Assembly (NCBI GenBank): GCA_041905525.1
Contig: JAYRKY010000001.1
Span: forward strand, 62,001-126,000
DNA length: 64,000 nucleotides
Direction: 5' to 3'
Source of the DNA: SHVO01 sp041905525
GTDB lineage: Bacteria > Pseudomonadota > Alphaproteobacteria > Rhodospirillales > Rhodospirillaceae
A model generated the notes under the pieces. That model searched no databases, was not told the origin of the DNA, and was given only the letters and a program-made list of their open reading frames with translations. Below are positions 35,983-44,815 of the stretch, in pieces; positions within the stretch are counted from its first letter, which is position 1; the number at the start of each line of letters is the position of its first letter. The translations under genes and the position numbers were made by a program.

Positions 35983-36274
35983 AGTCGTGCTCACGTTCCA
36001 TTGTGTCGCCGCGGAAGCCGACACCATTGCGCAGTGCCTCCGTTCAGCGACCGCGTGCCCCGTACATGTGCGTCAGGAGGCTGTGCACGGCCGCGACTTC
36101 AGCGATGCCCAAGTCGGCGAGCAGGTGACGGGCATGCTGCGCCGCGCGGCCGTGGAAGTGCTTACGACGAAAGACCGGATCGATGCCCTGACGGCTGCGG
36201 TCGCCTCGTCGCGCCGGGCTCATGCCGTGCGGTGGTACGCCGTGCCGGTCGTGGCCAACGGGAGGATCTCATGA
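35975..36274 (+). CDS. DUF3240 family small protein
   Basis: A 99-residue soluble protein without signal or membrane segment. The opening strand VVLTFHCVAAEADTIAQCL, the central FSDAQVGEQVTG and the final VRWYAVPVV match the DUF3240 family, which I know mainly as a companion of CzcA-type pumps in alphaproteobacteria. The fold looks ferredoxin-like (P-II-like). It overlaps the pump gene by 8 bases and the outer membrane channel gene by 4, so it is an integral part of the operon. It may be a metal- or nucleotide-sensing regulator of the pump; no function is established. Confidence 0.75.
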   Translation: MDEVVLTFHCVAAEADTIAQCLRSATACPVHVRQEAVHGRDFSDAQVGEQVTGMLRRAAVEVLTTKDRIDALTAAVASSRRAHAVRWYAVPVVANGRIS

Positions 36275-37539
36275 GACTCTGGATCGCGCTCGGCGCGCTG
36301 TTCATCGCGGCCGCTGCCCACGCGCAGACCCTTCCGGCGGGGTTTCCGACCGATGCCGAGGTGGAGACCGCGCTGAACGCCTACCCCGGCGTCGCGGCAG
36401 CGCGCGCCCGTGTGGCGGCCGCCCTGGCCGACCGCGACATGCTGACGGCCGGGCCGTACGAATTTGTTCTGTCCGGCACCTATAGCCGCCGCGATGTGGA
36501 GCGCGAGGGGCGGTTCCGCGAAACCGAGGCGATGCTGTCGCGCACCGTGCGCCTGCCTTGGAAGGGCAGCCTTGACCGCAAGGCCGGCGCGCTGGGCGTC
36601 GAGGTCGCCGAAAATCAGCGCGAGGACACGCGCCACCAGACGGCGCTTCTTCTTTCTCAGCTTTGGCATGACTGGCTGGAAGCTGGAGAACTTCTGCAAA
36701 GCGATGTTCAGGCGCTCCAGATGCAAAAGACAGCGGCCGCCGCGGTCCAGCGCCGGACCGGGCTGCAGGACGCGGCGCAGCTCGATCTCGATCAGGCGCT
36801 CGCCGCGCAAACCCTTGTCGAAGCCCAAGTTGCCGACTCCCGCGCGTTGCTTGAGAAGGCGCGCGTGACGCTCGCGGCGACCTTTCCGGAAATCCCCCTC
36901 GCCGCCGAGCCACCCCGCTTGCCGGCGCCGGAAATGCCCGCCGCGGGCGTCGACCGATTGCGCGATCTGGTGATTGCGCGCAGCCACGAAATCCGCGCCG
37001 CCGAAAACGAGGCCGAGCGATTGTCCTTGGTGGCGCGGCGGACCCAGGCGGACCGCATCCCCGATCCGACCGTGGGCATCCGCACCTTTCGCGAGCGCGG
37101 CGGCCTTGAAAACGGCGTCGGTCTCCAACTCTCGATCCCGCTTGGCTTCAGCCATCGCCGCGCGGCCGCTTCGAAAGCTTCGGCGCAGGCCAGTGCCGCC
37201 GGTTTTGAGCGTGAAGCCGTGAAGCGCGACATCCAGGCCACCGCGGACACGGATGCCGCGGAGGTGCGCACCCGGATCGCGGCTTGGACGAGCACCGCGG
37301 CGTCGGCCAAAAGCGCGTCCAGCGCGGCCGCACGCACCGAACGCGGCCACCAACTGGGGGCCATCGACCTTGCCGACGTCCTGTTTCTTCAGAAGCAGGC
37401 GAACGACGCGCGCCGCGCCGAGATCGCGGCGCGGTCGGCCGCATCCCGCGCGGTGCTGAAGCTACTCATCGACTCGCACGAGATCTGGGCGGAAGCGCAC
37501 GACGTCCACGCCGAAGCCGGGCACGTCGATCCACGATGA
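36271..37539 (+). CDS. TolC-family outer membrane channel (CzcC-like)
   Basis: Outer membrane efflux protein of 422 aa with a Sec signal peptide (cleavage at AHA-QT, residue 19). Long Ala/Arg/Glu-rich helices appear in two repeats, with YEFVLSGTYSRRDVE and a second strand region around LQLSIPLGF that match CzcC-type channels. No lipobox is present. GGAGG 6 bases upstream supports the ATG at 36271, which overlaps the DUF3240 stop by 4 bases. It completes a CzcB-CzcA-DUF3240-CzcC-like operon. Confidence 0.87.
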   Translation: MRLWIALGALFIAAAAHAQTLPAGFPTDAEVETALNAYPGVAAARARVAAALADRDMLTAGPYEFVLSGTYSRRDVEREGRFRETEAMLSRTVRLPWKGSLDRKAGALGVEVAENQREDTRHQTALLLSQLWHDWLEAGELLQSDVQALQMQKTAAAAVQRRTGLQDAAQLDLDQALAAQTLVEAQVADSRALLEKARVTLAATFPEIPLAAEPPRLPAPEMPAAGVDRLRDLVIARSHEIRAAENEAERLSLVARRTQADRIPDPTVGIRTFRERGGLENGVGLQLSIPLGFSHRRAAASKASAQASAAGFEREAVKRDIQATADTDAAEVRTRIAAWTSTAASAKSASSAAARTERGHQLGAIDLADVLFLQKQANDARRAEIAARSAASRAVLKLLIDSHEIWAEAHDVHAEAGHVDPR

Positions 37540-37643
37540 GCGTGAGCCCTTAAACAAGGCTCGCGTATTCGTCAGAAATTTTGCACTCCCAACCCAGGCC
37601 GGATGTGGCATCCTCGCGGCTGCTCCACAACGAGGGGGTGCGG

Positions 37644-38279
37644 GTGAATCTGGGCGTTGATAAACCGAGAGCGGCAATCATCGCGATCGATCTTCATCGT
37701 GGTCATCTCGACATGTCCGTCGCGACGATGCCGACGTCGCCGGATGTTGCGCGCCAAGTGATCGCCGCCAACAAGCGTCTATTCGATTGGGCGCGGGGCG
37801 TGCATATCCCTGTCATTCACCTGCTTACGCAGTACCGCGATGTGCCCGAGATCGCGTCCAACCCGTTCTGGCGCACACGCGCCGAGGATCCCGCCGCGAC
37901 GCGAAAGAACGTCCTCAAGCACAACATCGCCGGTATGCCCGGTGTCCAGATCATTCCCGAACTTCTCGACGAGGCGCGTGATCTCGTGGTCGATACCAAG
38001 AAACGGTACGACTGCTTCGTGGGGACCGATCTCGACTTCACGCTGCGGGCCCACGGGATCAATACGCTGTTGATCACGGGCGTAAACACCAACTCTTGTG
38101 TCCTCGCGACCACGACGGCGGCGAATGTCCGGGATTACGCTGTGATCGTCGTCAAGGACTGTGTCGAGACCATGGACGGTCCCGCCCTTCACGAAGCCGG
38201 TCTTCTTTGTATCAAAACCGCATTCGGCTTCGTTCTGACGACTGACGAAGTGCAAGGTCTTGCCGCGTTGCGCCCATGA
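37644..38279 (+). CDS. Isochorismatase-like cysteine hydrolase
   Basis: Cytosolic amidase-type hydrolase of 211 aa, from GTG at 37644 behind GAGGGG. The catalytic triad of the family is visible: Asp in AIDLHRGHLD, Lys in the KKRYDCF segment and the nucleophile Cys in VNTNSCVLAT. Relatives split amides such as N-carbamoylsarcosine, ureidoacrylate, biuret, nicotinamide or maleamate. It is the first gene of an eight-gene operon with a LivHMKGF-type importer and two other hydrolases, and it overlaps the first permease gene by 4 bases. It probably removes an amide or carbamoyl nitrogen from the imported compound. Confidence 0.83.
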   Translation: MNLGVDKPRAAIIAIDLHRGHLDMSVATMPTSPDVARQVIAANKRLFDWARGVHIPVIHLLTQYRDVPEIASNPFWRTRAEDPAATRKNVLKHNIAGMPGVQIIPELLDEARDLVVDTKKRYDCFVGTDLDFTLRAHGINTLLITGVNTNSCVLATTTAANVRDYAVIVVKDCVETMDGPALHEAGLLCIKTAFGFVLTTDEVQGLAALRP

Positions 38280-39127
38280 CCCTGTTCTCGTTGCTCAATG
38301 GGCTGACCTTCGCGGCGCTTCTCTTTATCGTCGCTTCGGGCTTCACATTGATCTTCGGGCTCCTGCGCATCGTCAACCTCGCTCACGGCGCGCTCTATCT
38401 CTTCGGTGGCCTTGTCGGCTATTCGGCCTCGCAGGCGACAGGAAGTTTTCTCGCCGGCATTCTCGCGGCGATGGCCGCCTCGGCACTCCTGGGCATTGCG
38501 CTCGACAAAGGATTGCTTCGCTTCGTCCGTGGCGTCGAATTGCGTCAGGTCCTGCTGACGCTTGGCGTGGCGTTTGTTCTGAATGACCTCGCGCTGGTGA
38601 TTTGGGGCGGGGACACCCTCACGGTCGTGATGCCCGAGGCGCTAGCTGGGGCGATGGAGATCGGGCCCTTCTACTATCCAAAGTATCGGCTGTTCGTGCT
38701 CGGACTGGGGATACTGGTCTTCATTGCACTTTGGCTCTTGCTCCATCGCACGCGCCTTGGGGCCTTGATCCGCGCGGGTGTGGACGACCCGGAGACGATC
38801 GAAGCCATGGGCGTTGATATCCGGCGCGTCTTTCTCGGGACATTCATGCTTGGTGCCGCGCTTGCCGGATTGGGCGGCGCTGTGGGCGGCGCGTTCCTCA
38901 CGCTCTACCCCTCCGCCGATGCCGAGATCCTGGTGTTCTCCCTGGCCGTCGTCATCATCGGCGGTCGCGGCAGTCTAGCGGGGGCCGCGGTCGGGGCCTT
39001 GCTCGTCGGGCTTCTCAATGCGTTCGGTCAGGTCATGTTTCCCGAACTCGCCTATTTCGCGATCTTCGGGCCGATGGCGCTCTTGCTGGCGTTTCGTCCG
39101 CTCGGGCTCTTTGGAAAAGCGGCATGA
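38276..39127 (+). CDS. LivH-type ABC permease
   Basis: Membrane subunit of 283 aa of a branched-chain amino acid/amide/urea-type ABC importer. It has about eight hydrophobic segments, with GFTLIFGLLRIVNLAHGALY near the N-terminus and the EAA-like loop RIGALIRAGVDDPETIEAMGVD-type segment (about 157-180). It is coupled to the isochorismatase gene and to the second permease gene by 4-base ATGA overlaps. The family covers transporters for leucine, urea, amides and aromatic or nitrogenous catabolic substrates, so the substrate must come from the operon's enzymes. Confidence 0.88.
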   Translation: MTLFSLLNGLTFAALLFIVASGFTLIFGLLRIVNLAHGALYLFGGLVGYSASQATGSFLAGILAAMAASALLGIALDKGLLRFVRGVELRQVLLTLGVAFVLNDLALVIWGGDTLTVVMPEALAGAMEIGPFYYPKYRLFVLGLGILVFIALWLLLHRTRLGALIRAGVDDPETIEAMGVDIRRVFLGTFMLGAALAGLGGAVGGAFLTLYPSADAEILVFSLAVVIIGGRGSLAGAAVGALLVGLLNAFGQVMFPELAYFAIFGPMALLLAFRPLGLFGKAA

Positions 39128-40086
39128 ACAACCGGTATGCGCTTTCCCTCGGCGGTGTGGGCGCGGTTCTGTTGCTGCTTCCGCTCGCCTTGCCGGGTTA
39201 CCAAGTGTCCATCGCCACTCAAATCCTGATCTTCGGCGTGTTGGCGATGTCCATCGACGTTCTTGCTGGTTTTGCCGGCCGGACCCCGCTGTGCCTTGGT
39301 GCGATATTCGGCGCGGCCGATTATGTGGTGCTCTACTGGACGACTGTTATGGGCGGCGACGTTTTCGTCGGCGCGGCTCTCGGGGTCACGGCCGCCACGG
39401 CCCTTGCCGCACTCTTTGCTCTGCTCGCCGTGCGCACGTCCGGTGTGTATTTTCTGCTCCTCACGCTCGCGCTTGGCATGATCGTGTGGGGAGTCTGTCT
39501 GCGCTGGACCGGCGTGACAGGCGGCGAGAACGGCATCCGCGGACTTGGCCGCCCCGAAGCGATCTCAAGCCACGTGACTTTTTACTATGTGACGCTGGCG
39601 GTCGTCGCGCCCGTGACATTCCTCATGTGGCGCTTCGTTCATTCGCCCTTCGGTCTCACACTGCGCGGAATCCGCGACAGCGAATCCCGCATGCGCAGTC
39701 TTGGCTATAACGTGCCCCTGCATCTTTTCCTCGCTTTCCTCGCGTCAGGGTTCTTCGCCGGGATCGCGGGCGCGCTTTACGCGGTCTTCAACAACTACGT
39801 CAGTCCCTCGACGGTCCAGTTGACCCAATCCGTGGCGGGGCTGCTCATGGCCATCACCGGGGGCATCGGAACCTTGCTGGGCGCCTTTGTGGGCGCCGGC
39901 GCCATCATCATCCTGGAGAATACCGTCAGCGCCTTCACGGCGCGCTGGCCCATCGTTCTCGGCCTTACGTTCATTGCGATCATGATTTTCGCGCCCGAGG
40001 GCATTGTCGGACGGTTCCGACTGTTGCTCGCGCGGCGCGCCCGCGTATCATCGGCTCGCAAAGCCGAAATTGGAGGTCTTCGATGA
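39124..40086 (+). CDS. LivM-type ABC permease
   Basis: Second membrane subunit (320 aa) of the same importer. Typical LivM marks are LAMSIDVLAGFAGRTPLCLGAIFG, the GENGIRGL loop, and the LRGIRDSESRMRSLGYN cytoplasmic coupling helix. The C-terminus is basic (RRARVSSARKAEIG). It overlaps its two neighbours by 4 bases each. Together with the LivH-like protein it forms the heterodimeric channel fed by the periplasmic binding protein encoded next. Confidence 0.88.
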   Translation: MNNRYALSLGGVGAVLLLLPLALPGYQVSIATQILIFGVLAMSIDVLAGFAGRTPLCLGAIFGAADYVVLYWTTVMGGDVFVGAALGVTAATALAALFALLAVRTSGVYFLLLTLALGMIVWGVCLRWTGVTGGENGIRGLGRPEAISSHVTFYYVTLAVVAPVTFLMWRFVHSPFGLTLRGIRDSESRMRSLGYNVPLHLFLAFLASGFFAGIAGALYAVFNNYVSPSTVQLTQSVAGLLMAITGGIGTLLGAFVGAGAIIILENTVSAFTARWPIVLGLTFIAIMIFAPEGIVGRFRLLLARRARVSSARKAEIGGLR

Positions 40087-41327
40087 AGCGCCGTGAGTTT
40101 CTTGCCAGTTCGCTTGCAACCGTCGCCGCCGCGTCGACCGCGCGCGCCCAAACATCCGCGCCCATCCGCATCGGCCTCATGGCGCCTCTCACCGGTGTCG
40201 CCGCCGCCGGGGGACGCGAAATCGTCGACGGGTTCACCATGTATTGGTCCGAGATCAAAAACATGGCCGGAGGGCGCAAAGTCGAAGTACTGGTCGAGGA
40301 CGACGCATCCAATCCCGATACGGCCTTGCAAAAGGCGCGGCGGTTGGTCGAGCAGACCAAAGTCGATTTTCTCGCGGGCAATCTCCTGGCCAACACCGGG
40401 TTGGCCGTTGCCAATTACGTCAAGGGCAATGGCGTGCCGTATTTCATTCCGGTGATCGCTGCGAATGACCTCACCCAACGCGCCCGCATCAAGAATGTGA
40501 TCCGCGTCGGTGGTTATGCGGCGTCTCAGTTCTCGCCGCCGCTGGCGGATTGGGCTTTGAAGCAAGGTTATCGCCGCGTCGCGATGATCGCGCAGGACTA
40601 CACCTTCGGGCATGAGCAGTGCGGCGGCTTTGCGCAAACCTTCACCGAGGGCGGCGGCACTGTTGTCGGTCAGTTCTGGCATCCATTGAACACCGCCGAC
40701 TACAGTCCTTATCTCGGGCAGGTCGCGAGCTTAAAACCTGATGTCGTGTTCGCCATGGAAACGGGCGCGGACTCGACCCGTTTGGTCCAGCAGTACGCGA
40801 GTTTCGGCCTGAAGGGACGCATTCCGCTTTTGGGCGCGCAGAATACCATCGACCAGTCGGTCATCCGGACCATGGGGCCGGAATGCGAGGGCATCATCAG
40901 CGCGGCGCACTTCGCCGAAGGCGCCGATCTTCCTGCGACCCAGGCGTTTGTGAAAGCTTACGCCGGCCGCTACGACAACAAGATTCCCTCGCTGTATGGC
41001 TTCACCCACTATATCGGTGCGATGTGGATCGCCAAGGCGATCAACGCCATCAACGGCAGGATCGAGGATCGCAATCTCTTCCTCGATACCGTGCTCAAGA
41101 CCGATCTTCCCGAAAGCCCGCTCGGCAAACCCGTCCGTCTGGATGCCTATGGCAATCCCGTCTACGACGTCTTCATTCGACGCGTGATGAAGAATAAGGA
41201 GGGCAAATACGTAAACGCGCCGATCGACAGCTATCCGCAGGTCTCACAGTTCTGGAAGTATGATCCCGAGACCTTCATGAAGCAGCCGCCGTACTCGCGT
41301 GACTTCCAAGGCATTAAGAAGGCCTGA
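40083..41327 (+). CDS. ABC importer substrate-binding protein (LivK/AmiC-like), Tat-type signal
   Basis: Periplasmic binding protein of 414 aa with type I fold. The N-terminus MKRREFLASSLAT carries RRxFL twin arginines and a cleavage site at ARAQT (about residue 23), suggesting Tat export. The body has IRIGLMAPLTGVAAAGGREIVDGF, DDASNPDTALQKARRL and AGNLLANTG, as in branched-chain amino acid/amide binding proteins. It lies between the permease and ATPase genes, one base overlapping the latter. The ligand is unknown but should match the operon's three hydrolases. Confidence 0.87.
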   Translation: MKRREFLASSLATVAAASTARAQTSAPIRIGLMAPLTGVAAAGGREIVDGFTMYWSEIKNMAGGRKVEVLVEDDASNPDTALQKARRLVEQTKVDFLAGNLLANTGLAVANYVKGNGVPYFIPVIAANDLTQRARIKNVIRVGGYAASQFSPPLADWALKQGYRRVAMIAQDYTFGHEQCGGFAQTFTEGGGTVVGQFWHPLNTADYSPYLGQVASLKPDVVFAMETGADSTRLVQQYASFGLKGRIPLLGAQNTIDQSVIRTMGPECEGIISAAHFAEGADLPATQAFVKAYAGRYDNKIPSLYGFTHYIGAMWIAKAINAINGRIEDRNLFLDTVLKTDLPESPLGKPVRLDAYGNPVYDVFIRRVMKNKEGKYVNAPIDSYPQVSQFWKYDPETFMKQPPYSRDFQGIKKA

Positions 41328-42067
41328 TGCTGTCCCTCGAGAACGTCAGTGTCCGCTTCGACGCCTTGAAAGCGGTCGATGACGTTTCGCTTACGATCAA
41401 TGAGGGCGAACGCCGCGCCGTGATCGGCCCGAACGGCGCAGGAAAAACGACGCTGTTCAATGCGATTACTGGGGTCTTGCCGCCCACGAGCGGCAAGATT
41501 TCCTTCGGCGGCCACGACATCACGCGCATGCCGCCACATCGCCGCGCGGCGCTCGGAATCGGACGCACGTTCCAGATCACCAACCTCTTTCCAAGCCTGA
41601 CCGTGGCTGAGAACATGCAACTCGCGGTGCAGGGACTCTCCGCGCATAAATTCTCGTTCTTTCGGCGGAGTGGACTCTCTGCGACGGAAACTGCGAAAGT
41701 GGAGCAATCGCTTGCACTGACGCGCATGGCCGCCCGCGCCGATGTTCTTGTGCGCGAGCTTTCCTACGGGGAGCAGCGGCAGTTGGAAATGGCCATGGCG
41801 CTTGCCTCCGCGCCGCGGCTTCTTCTGCTGGACGAACCGGCGGCCGGCCTCTCGCCAGCGGAGCGCTCCATCACGGCGGAGATTATTCGCGCTTTGCCGC
41901 GCGACATCACCATCGTTCTGATCGAACACGACATGGATCTCGTTTTGACGCTGGTCGACTGGGTCACCTGTCTGAACAACGGACAATTCCTGGCGGAAGG
42001 GCCGCCCGACGCGATCAGATCAAACGCGCAGATCCAGGACGTTTATTTGGGGCGGCGCCATGCTTGA
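41327..42067 (+). CDS. LivG-type ABC ATPase
   Basis: ATP-binding subunit of 246 aa. Walker A GPNGAGKT (about 33-40), signature ELSYGEQRQLEMAMALAS and Walker B LLLLDEPAAGLSP are complete, and the FQITNLFPSLTVAENM Q-loop region is typical of LivG. It starts on the last base of the binding-protein stop and overlaps the LivF-like gene by 8 bases. Confidence 0.9.
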   Translation: MLSLENVSVRFDALKAVDDVSLTINEGERRAVIGPNGAGKTTLFNAITGVLPPTSGKISFGGHDITRMPPHRRAALGIGRTFQITNLFPSLTVAENMQLAVQGLSAHKFSFFRRSGLSATETAKVEQSLALTRMAARADVLVRELSYGEQRQLEMAMALASAPRLLLLDEPAAGLSPAERSITAEIIRALPRDITIVLIEHDMDLVLTLVDWVTCLNNGQFLAEGPPDAIRSNAQIQDVYLGRRHA

Positions 42068-42758
42068 GGTGAGGGATCTTCACAGCTACTACGGCGACGC
42101 CCACGTGTTGCAGGGGGCAAGCCTCACGGTGGGTGCTTCCGAAGTCGTTGCGCTCCTCGGCCGCAACGGCATGGGCAAGACCAGCTTGATCCGTTCGATC
42201 ATGGGACTGGCTTCGCCCCAGGTGCGCGCCGGGTCCGTGTCCTGGAAGGGACAATCGCTTCTCTCGCTTGCCCCACACGAGATCGCCCGCCGCAAAATCG
42301 GCTACGTGCCCCAGGGCCGGCGCCTGTTTCCTTCGCTGACGGTGACGGAACACCTGACGGTCCTAAAGTCCGCCAAGAGCAAGGAAGGCTGGACACCCGA
42401 ACGCGTTTTTGGACTGTTCCCGCGCCTTGCCGAACGCCGTCAGCACCGCGGGACACAACTCTCCGGCGGTGAACGTCAGATGTTGGCGGTGGCGCGGGCG
42501 CTCATGATCGATCCCGAGTTGATCTTGATGGACGAGCCGTCGGAAGGTCTGGCCCCTGTGATGGTCGAGCACCTAGAAGACATTATTCGAAACCTAAAGC
42601 GCCAAAGCCTTGCAATTTTATTGGTGGAGCAGAACCTCTACAGCGCGCTCAACGTGGCTGACCGCGTGGTGGTGCTGGAGTCCGGAAAGACTGTGTTCGA
42701 AGGCAAGTCCGGCGGCCTCCCGCCGGAGACCTTCTCGCAATACCTGGGAGTTCGTTAG
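42060..42758 (+). CDS. LivF-type ABC ATPase
   Basis: Second ATP-binding subunit, 232 aa. Walker A GRNGMGKT (about 34-41), YVPQGRRLFPSLTV, signature QLSGGERQMLAVARAL and Walker B LILMDEPSEGLAPV identify LivF. It closes the five-gene importer and ends in a TAG that shares its last base with the GTG start of the amidohydrolase gene. Confidence 0.9.
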   Translation: MLEVRDLHSYYGDAHVLQGASLTVGASEVVALLGRNGMGKTSLIRSIMGLASPQVRAGSVSWKGQSLLSLAPHEIARRKIGYVPQGRRLFPSLTVTEHLTVLKSAKSKEGWTPERVFGLFPRLAERRQHRGTQLSGGERQMLAVARALMIDPELILMDEPSEGLAPVMVEHLEDIIRNLKRQSLAILLVEQNLYSALNVADRVVVLESGKTVFEGKSGGLPPETFSQYLGVR

Positions 42759-43738
42759 TGCGTATCGACATCCACTCTCACGTCATCCCAAAGCGCATGA
42801 TCGACGCAATGACGTCGAAACCGGAGCGCTTTAAGGCGCGGATCCAGAACGGCAAAGTCCATCACGATCAGGGATATATCTATCCGTTGTTCCAGGAGTT
42901 TCATGACATCGAGGCCAAGCTCGACTCAATGGATAGGAAAGGCCTGACGATCGCGGTGATCTCGCCGGCCCCGCCCATGTTTTACTATTGGGCCGATGCC
43001 GACCTTGCGCTCGAGGCGGCAGGCCTTGTCAATGATGGAACCGCCGAGATGGTGGATGGCCGGCCCGACCGTTTGCGCGGCATGGCGACAGTGCCCATGC
43101 AGCACCCGGACGCGGCGGTCGCGGAACTCGAGCGCTGCGTGAAGCTGCACGGTTTCAAGGCGGTCGAGATCGGCACCTCCATCGAAGGCGCGCAGCTCAC
43201 CGAGGAGCGCTTCCGTCCGCTGCTGCGGCGGGCACAGGAACTCGGTGTGTTCATCTTCGCCCACCCTTACTACGTCGGCTCAAAGGCTGGACTCGAGGGA
43301 TACTATCTCACCAATCTGATCGGGAACCCGCTCGACACCACGGTGATGCTTGCGAACCTGATGTTCTCGGGCCTGCTCGAGGAGCTTCCCGAGCTCAGGT
43401 TCGTGCTCGCGCACGGCGGCGGTTTTGCGCCGTATCAAATCGGGCGACTGATGCACGGTCATGCCGTCAGGGCGGAAACGCGCGCCAAAACAAAAACCTC
43501 GCCGAAGGACCTTCTCAAACGAATCTACTTCGATAGCCTGGTGTTCGAGCCGCAAGCCTTGCGATACCTCATCGATCTCGTCGGGGCGGACCATATCTGC
43601 ATCGGCACCGATTCGCCGTTTGATATGCAGGATGAAAACCCCGTGCAGACGCTTGAGGCTGTGCCCGCGATAACCCCTGTCGAGCGCGAGTGCATGTGCG
43701 CGCGCACGGCGCTCCATCTCTTGTGCGAAAAGGTGTGA
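42758..43738 (+). CDS. ACMSD-like metal-dependent amidohydrolase/decarboxylase
   Basis: TIM-barrel enzyme of 326 aa from the amidohydrolase_2 family. Metal and catalytic residues are visible: IHSH at residues 4-7 (HxH), the histidine of FAHPYY (about 169), LAHGGG (about 218) and the terminal aspartate in GTDSPFDM (about 285). Known relatives are aminocarboxymuconate-semialdehyde decarboxylase, gamma-resorcylate decarboxylase and hydrolases of aromatic breakdown. The GTG start overlaps the LivF-like stop by one base; the next gene follows after 2 bases. It probably performs decarboxylation or C-N/C-C hydrolysis on the imported compound. Confidence 0.85.
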   Translation: MRIDIHSHVIPKRMIDAMTSKPERFKARIQNGKVHHDQGYIYPLFQEFHDIEAKLDSMDRKGLTIAVISPAPPMFYYWADADLALEAAGLVNDGTAEMVDGRPDRLRGMATVPMQHPDAAVAELERCVKLHGFKAVEIGTSIEGAQLTEERFRPLLRRAQELGVFIFAHPYYVGSKAGLEGYYLTNLIGNPLDTTVMLANLMFSGLLEELPELRFVLAHGGGFAPYQIGRLMHGHAVRAETRAKTKTSPKDLLKRIYFDSLVFEPQALRYLIDLVGADHICIGTDSPFDMQDENPVQTLEAVPAITPVERECMCARTALHLLCEKV

Positions 43739-43740
43739 TC

Positions 43741-44622
43741 ATGACTGTCGGCTCCAGTCTGCGCGAACGCCTTCCGTACGCCCCCATTCACACGCGGCCC
43801 GTGCTCCCTCTTCCGGGCGGCGCGCGCGTGGCGGTATGGACCATCGTCAATGTCGAGAATTGGGCTCCTGAAGCGCCGATGCCGCGCACGGTCATTCCGC
43901 CTCCGATGGGACAGCCCATGCTGCCCGACGTCACGAACTGGGCGTGGCACGAGTACGGCATGCGCGTCGGGTTCTGGCGGATCGCGGATGCTTTGAGTGC
44001 GCGAAACATCAAGGCGAGCTTCGCCGTCAACGGCAGTTGCATCGCGCTTTATCCCGAAGCGTGCGAAGCCGCCAAAGCGGCCGGATGGGACTTCGTAGGG
44101 CACGGCTGGGTTCAGAAGCCCATGCATAAGGTCGATGACCAGAAGGGCGCCATCGAAGCGACGATCAAGGCGATCAAGGACTTCACGGGACGCCCGCCGC
44201 GCGGCTGGGAAAGTCCGGGCCTGACCGAGACCGACGAAACCCTGGATCTGCTGCAAGAAGCCGGCATCGAATATGTCGCGGATTGGTGCCTTGACGATTT
44301 GCCGGTGACGCTGCGGACGCGCGCGGGCTCCATCGTCTCTGTGCCCTACACGCTGGAGATCAACGACGTTGCCGTGCATGCGGTGCAGCAGCATTCATCC
44401 GATGAGTTGTTCAAACGCGGGCGAGATCAATTCGATCGTCTCTACCTCGAGGGCGCAACGATTCCGCGGGTGATGGCCATTTCGGTACATTCCTATCTCA
44501 CTGGTGCGCCGCACCGGATCAAATATCTCGAGATGCTCTACGATTACATCCTCGGTCATAAGGATGTCGTGATGTGGACTGGCGCCGAAATTCTCGACTG
44601 GTATCGCACTCACACGCGTTGA
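43741..44622 (+). CDS. PuuE-like polysaccharide-deacetylase-fold hydrolase
   Basis: NodB-fold protein of 293 aa. The layout (VENWAPEAPMPR near the N-terminus, the paired GFWRIADALSARNIKASFAVNG, GWDFVGHGWVQKPMHK and RGWESPGLTETDETLDLL) resembles the metal-poor allantoinase/PuuE branch rather than chitin deacetylases. The ATG at 43741 is 2 bases after the preceding stop; an in-frame start at 43690 would overlap it. As the last gene of the operon it likely opens or deacylates a cyclic amide. Together with the isochorismatase- and ACMSD-like enzymes it points to catabolism of a heterocyclic nitrogen compound. Confidence 0.82.
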   Translation: MTVGSSLRERLPYAPIHTRPVLPLPGGARVAVWTIVNVENWAPEAPMPRTVIPPPMGQPMLPDVTNWAWHEYGMRVGFWRIADALSARNIKASFAVNGSCIALYPEACEAAKAAGWDFVGHGWVQKPMHKVDDQKGAIEATIKAIKDFTGRPPRGWESPGLTETDETLDLLQEAGIEYVADWCLDDLPVTLRTRAGSIVSVPYTLEINDVAVHAVQQHSSDELFKRGRDQFDRLYLEGATIPRVMAISVHSYLTGAPHRIKYLEMLYDYILGHKDVVMWTGAEILDWYRTHTR

Positions 44623-44688
44623 GCTTCAGGCTTCTTTAGTTTTCCTCTGCAGTCACGCAATTGTAAGCGAAATGACGTGGTCCCGCGC

Positions 44689-44717
44689 TTGCCCGCACGG
44701 ACCCGCCAACCTATACG
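44689..44717 (+). promoter_or_regulatory. Possible sigma-70 promoter for the Sel1-repeat gene
   Basis: TTGCCC (44689-44694) and TATACG (44712-44717) are separated by exactly 17 bases in the 193-base gap before the gene at 44816. The match is partial and the 5' leader would be about 95 bases, so this is a weak call. Confidence 0.3.
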
Positions 44718-44815
44718 TGCCGCCTTACCATGGGCTCGCCACTGTCGGTTCACCAAAAGACCACATTCGCAGGCCACACTTTTTTGGTCGTTGTTTTGTT
44801 CAGTGAGGAACGTGG

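Noticed and set aside
36001..36270. N-terminal extension of the CzcC-like channel
   Set aside because: It runs through the DUF3240 gene in another frame, and a signal peptide begins exactly at 36271 behind GGAGG.
37552..37643. GG-N10-GC pattern resembling a sigma-54 promoter before the catabolic operon
   Set aside because: The -12 half does not fit (GGCTGC instead of TTGC), and no enhancer-binding regulator gene is nearby.
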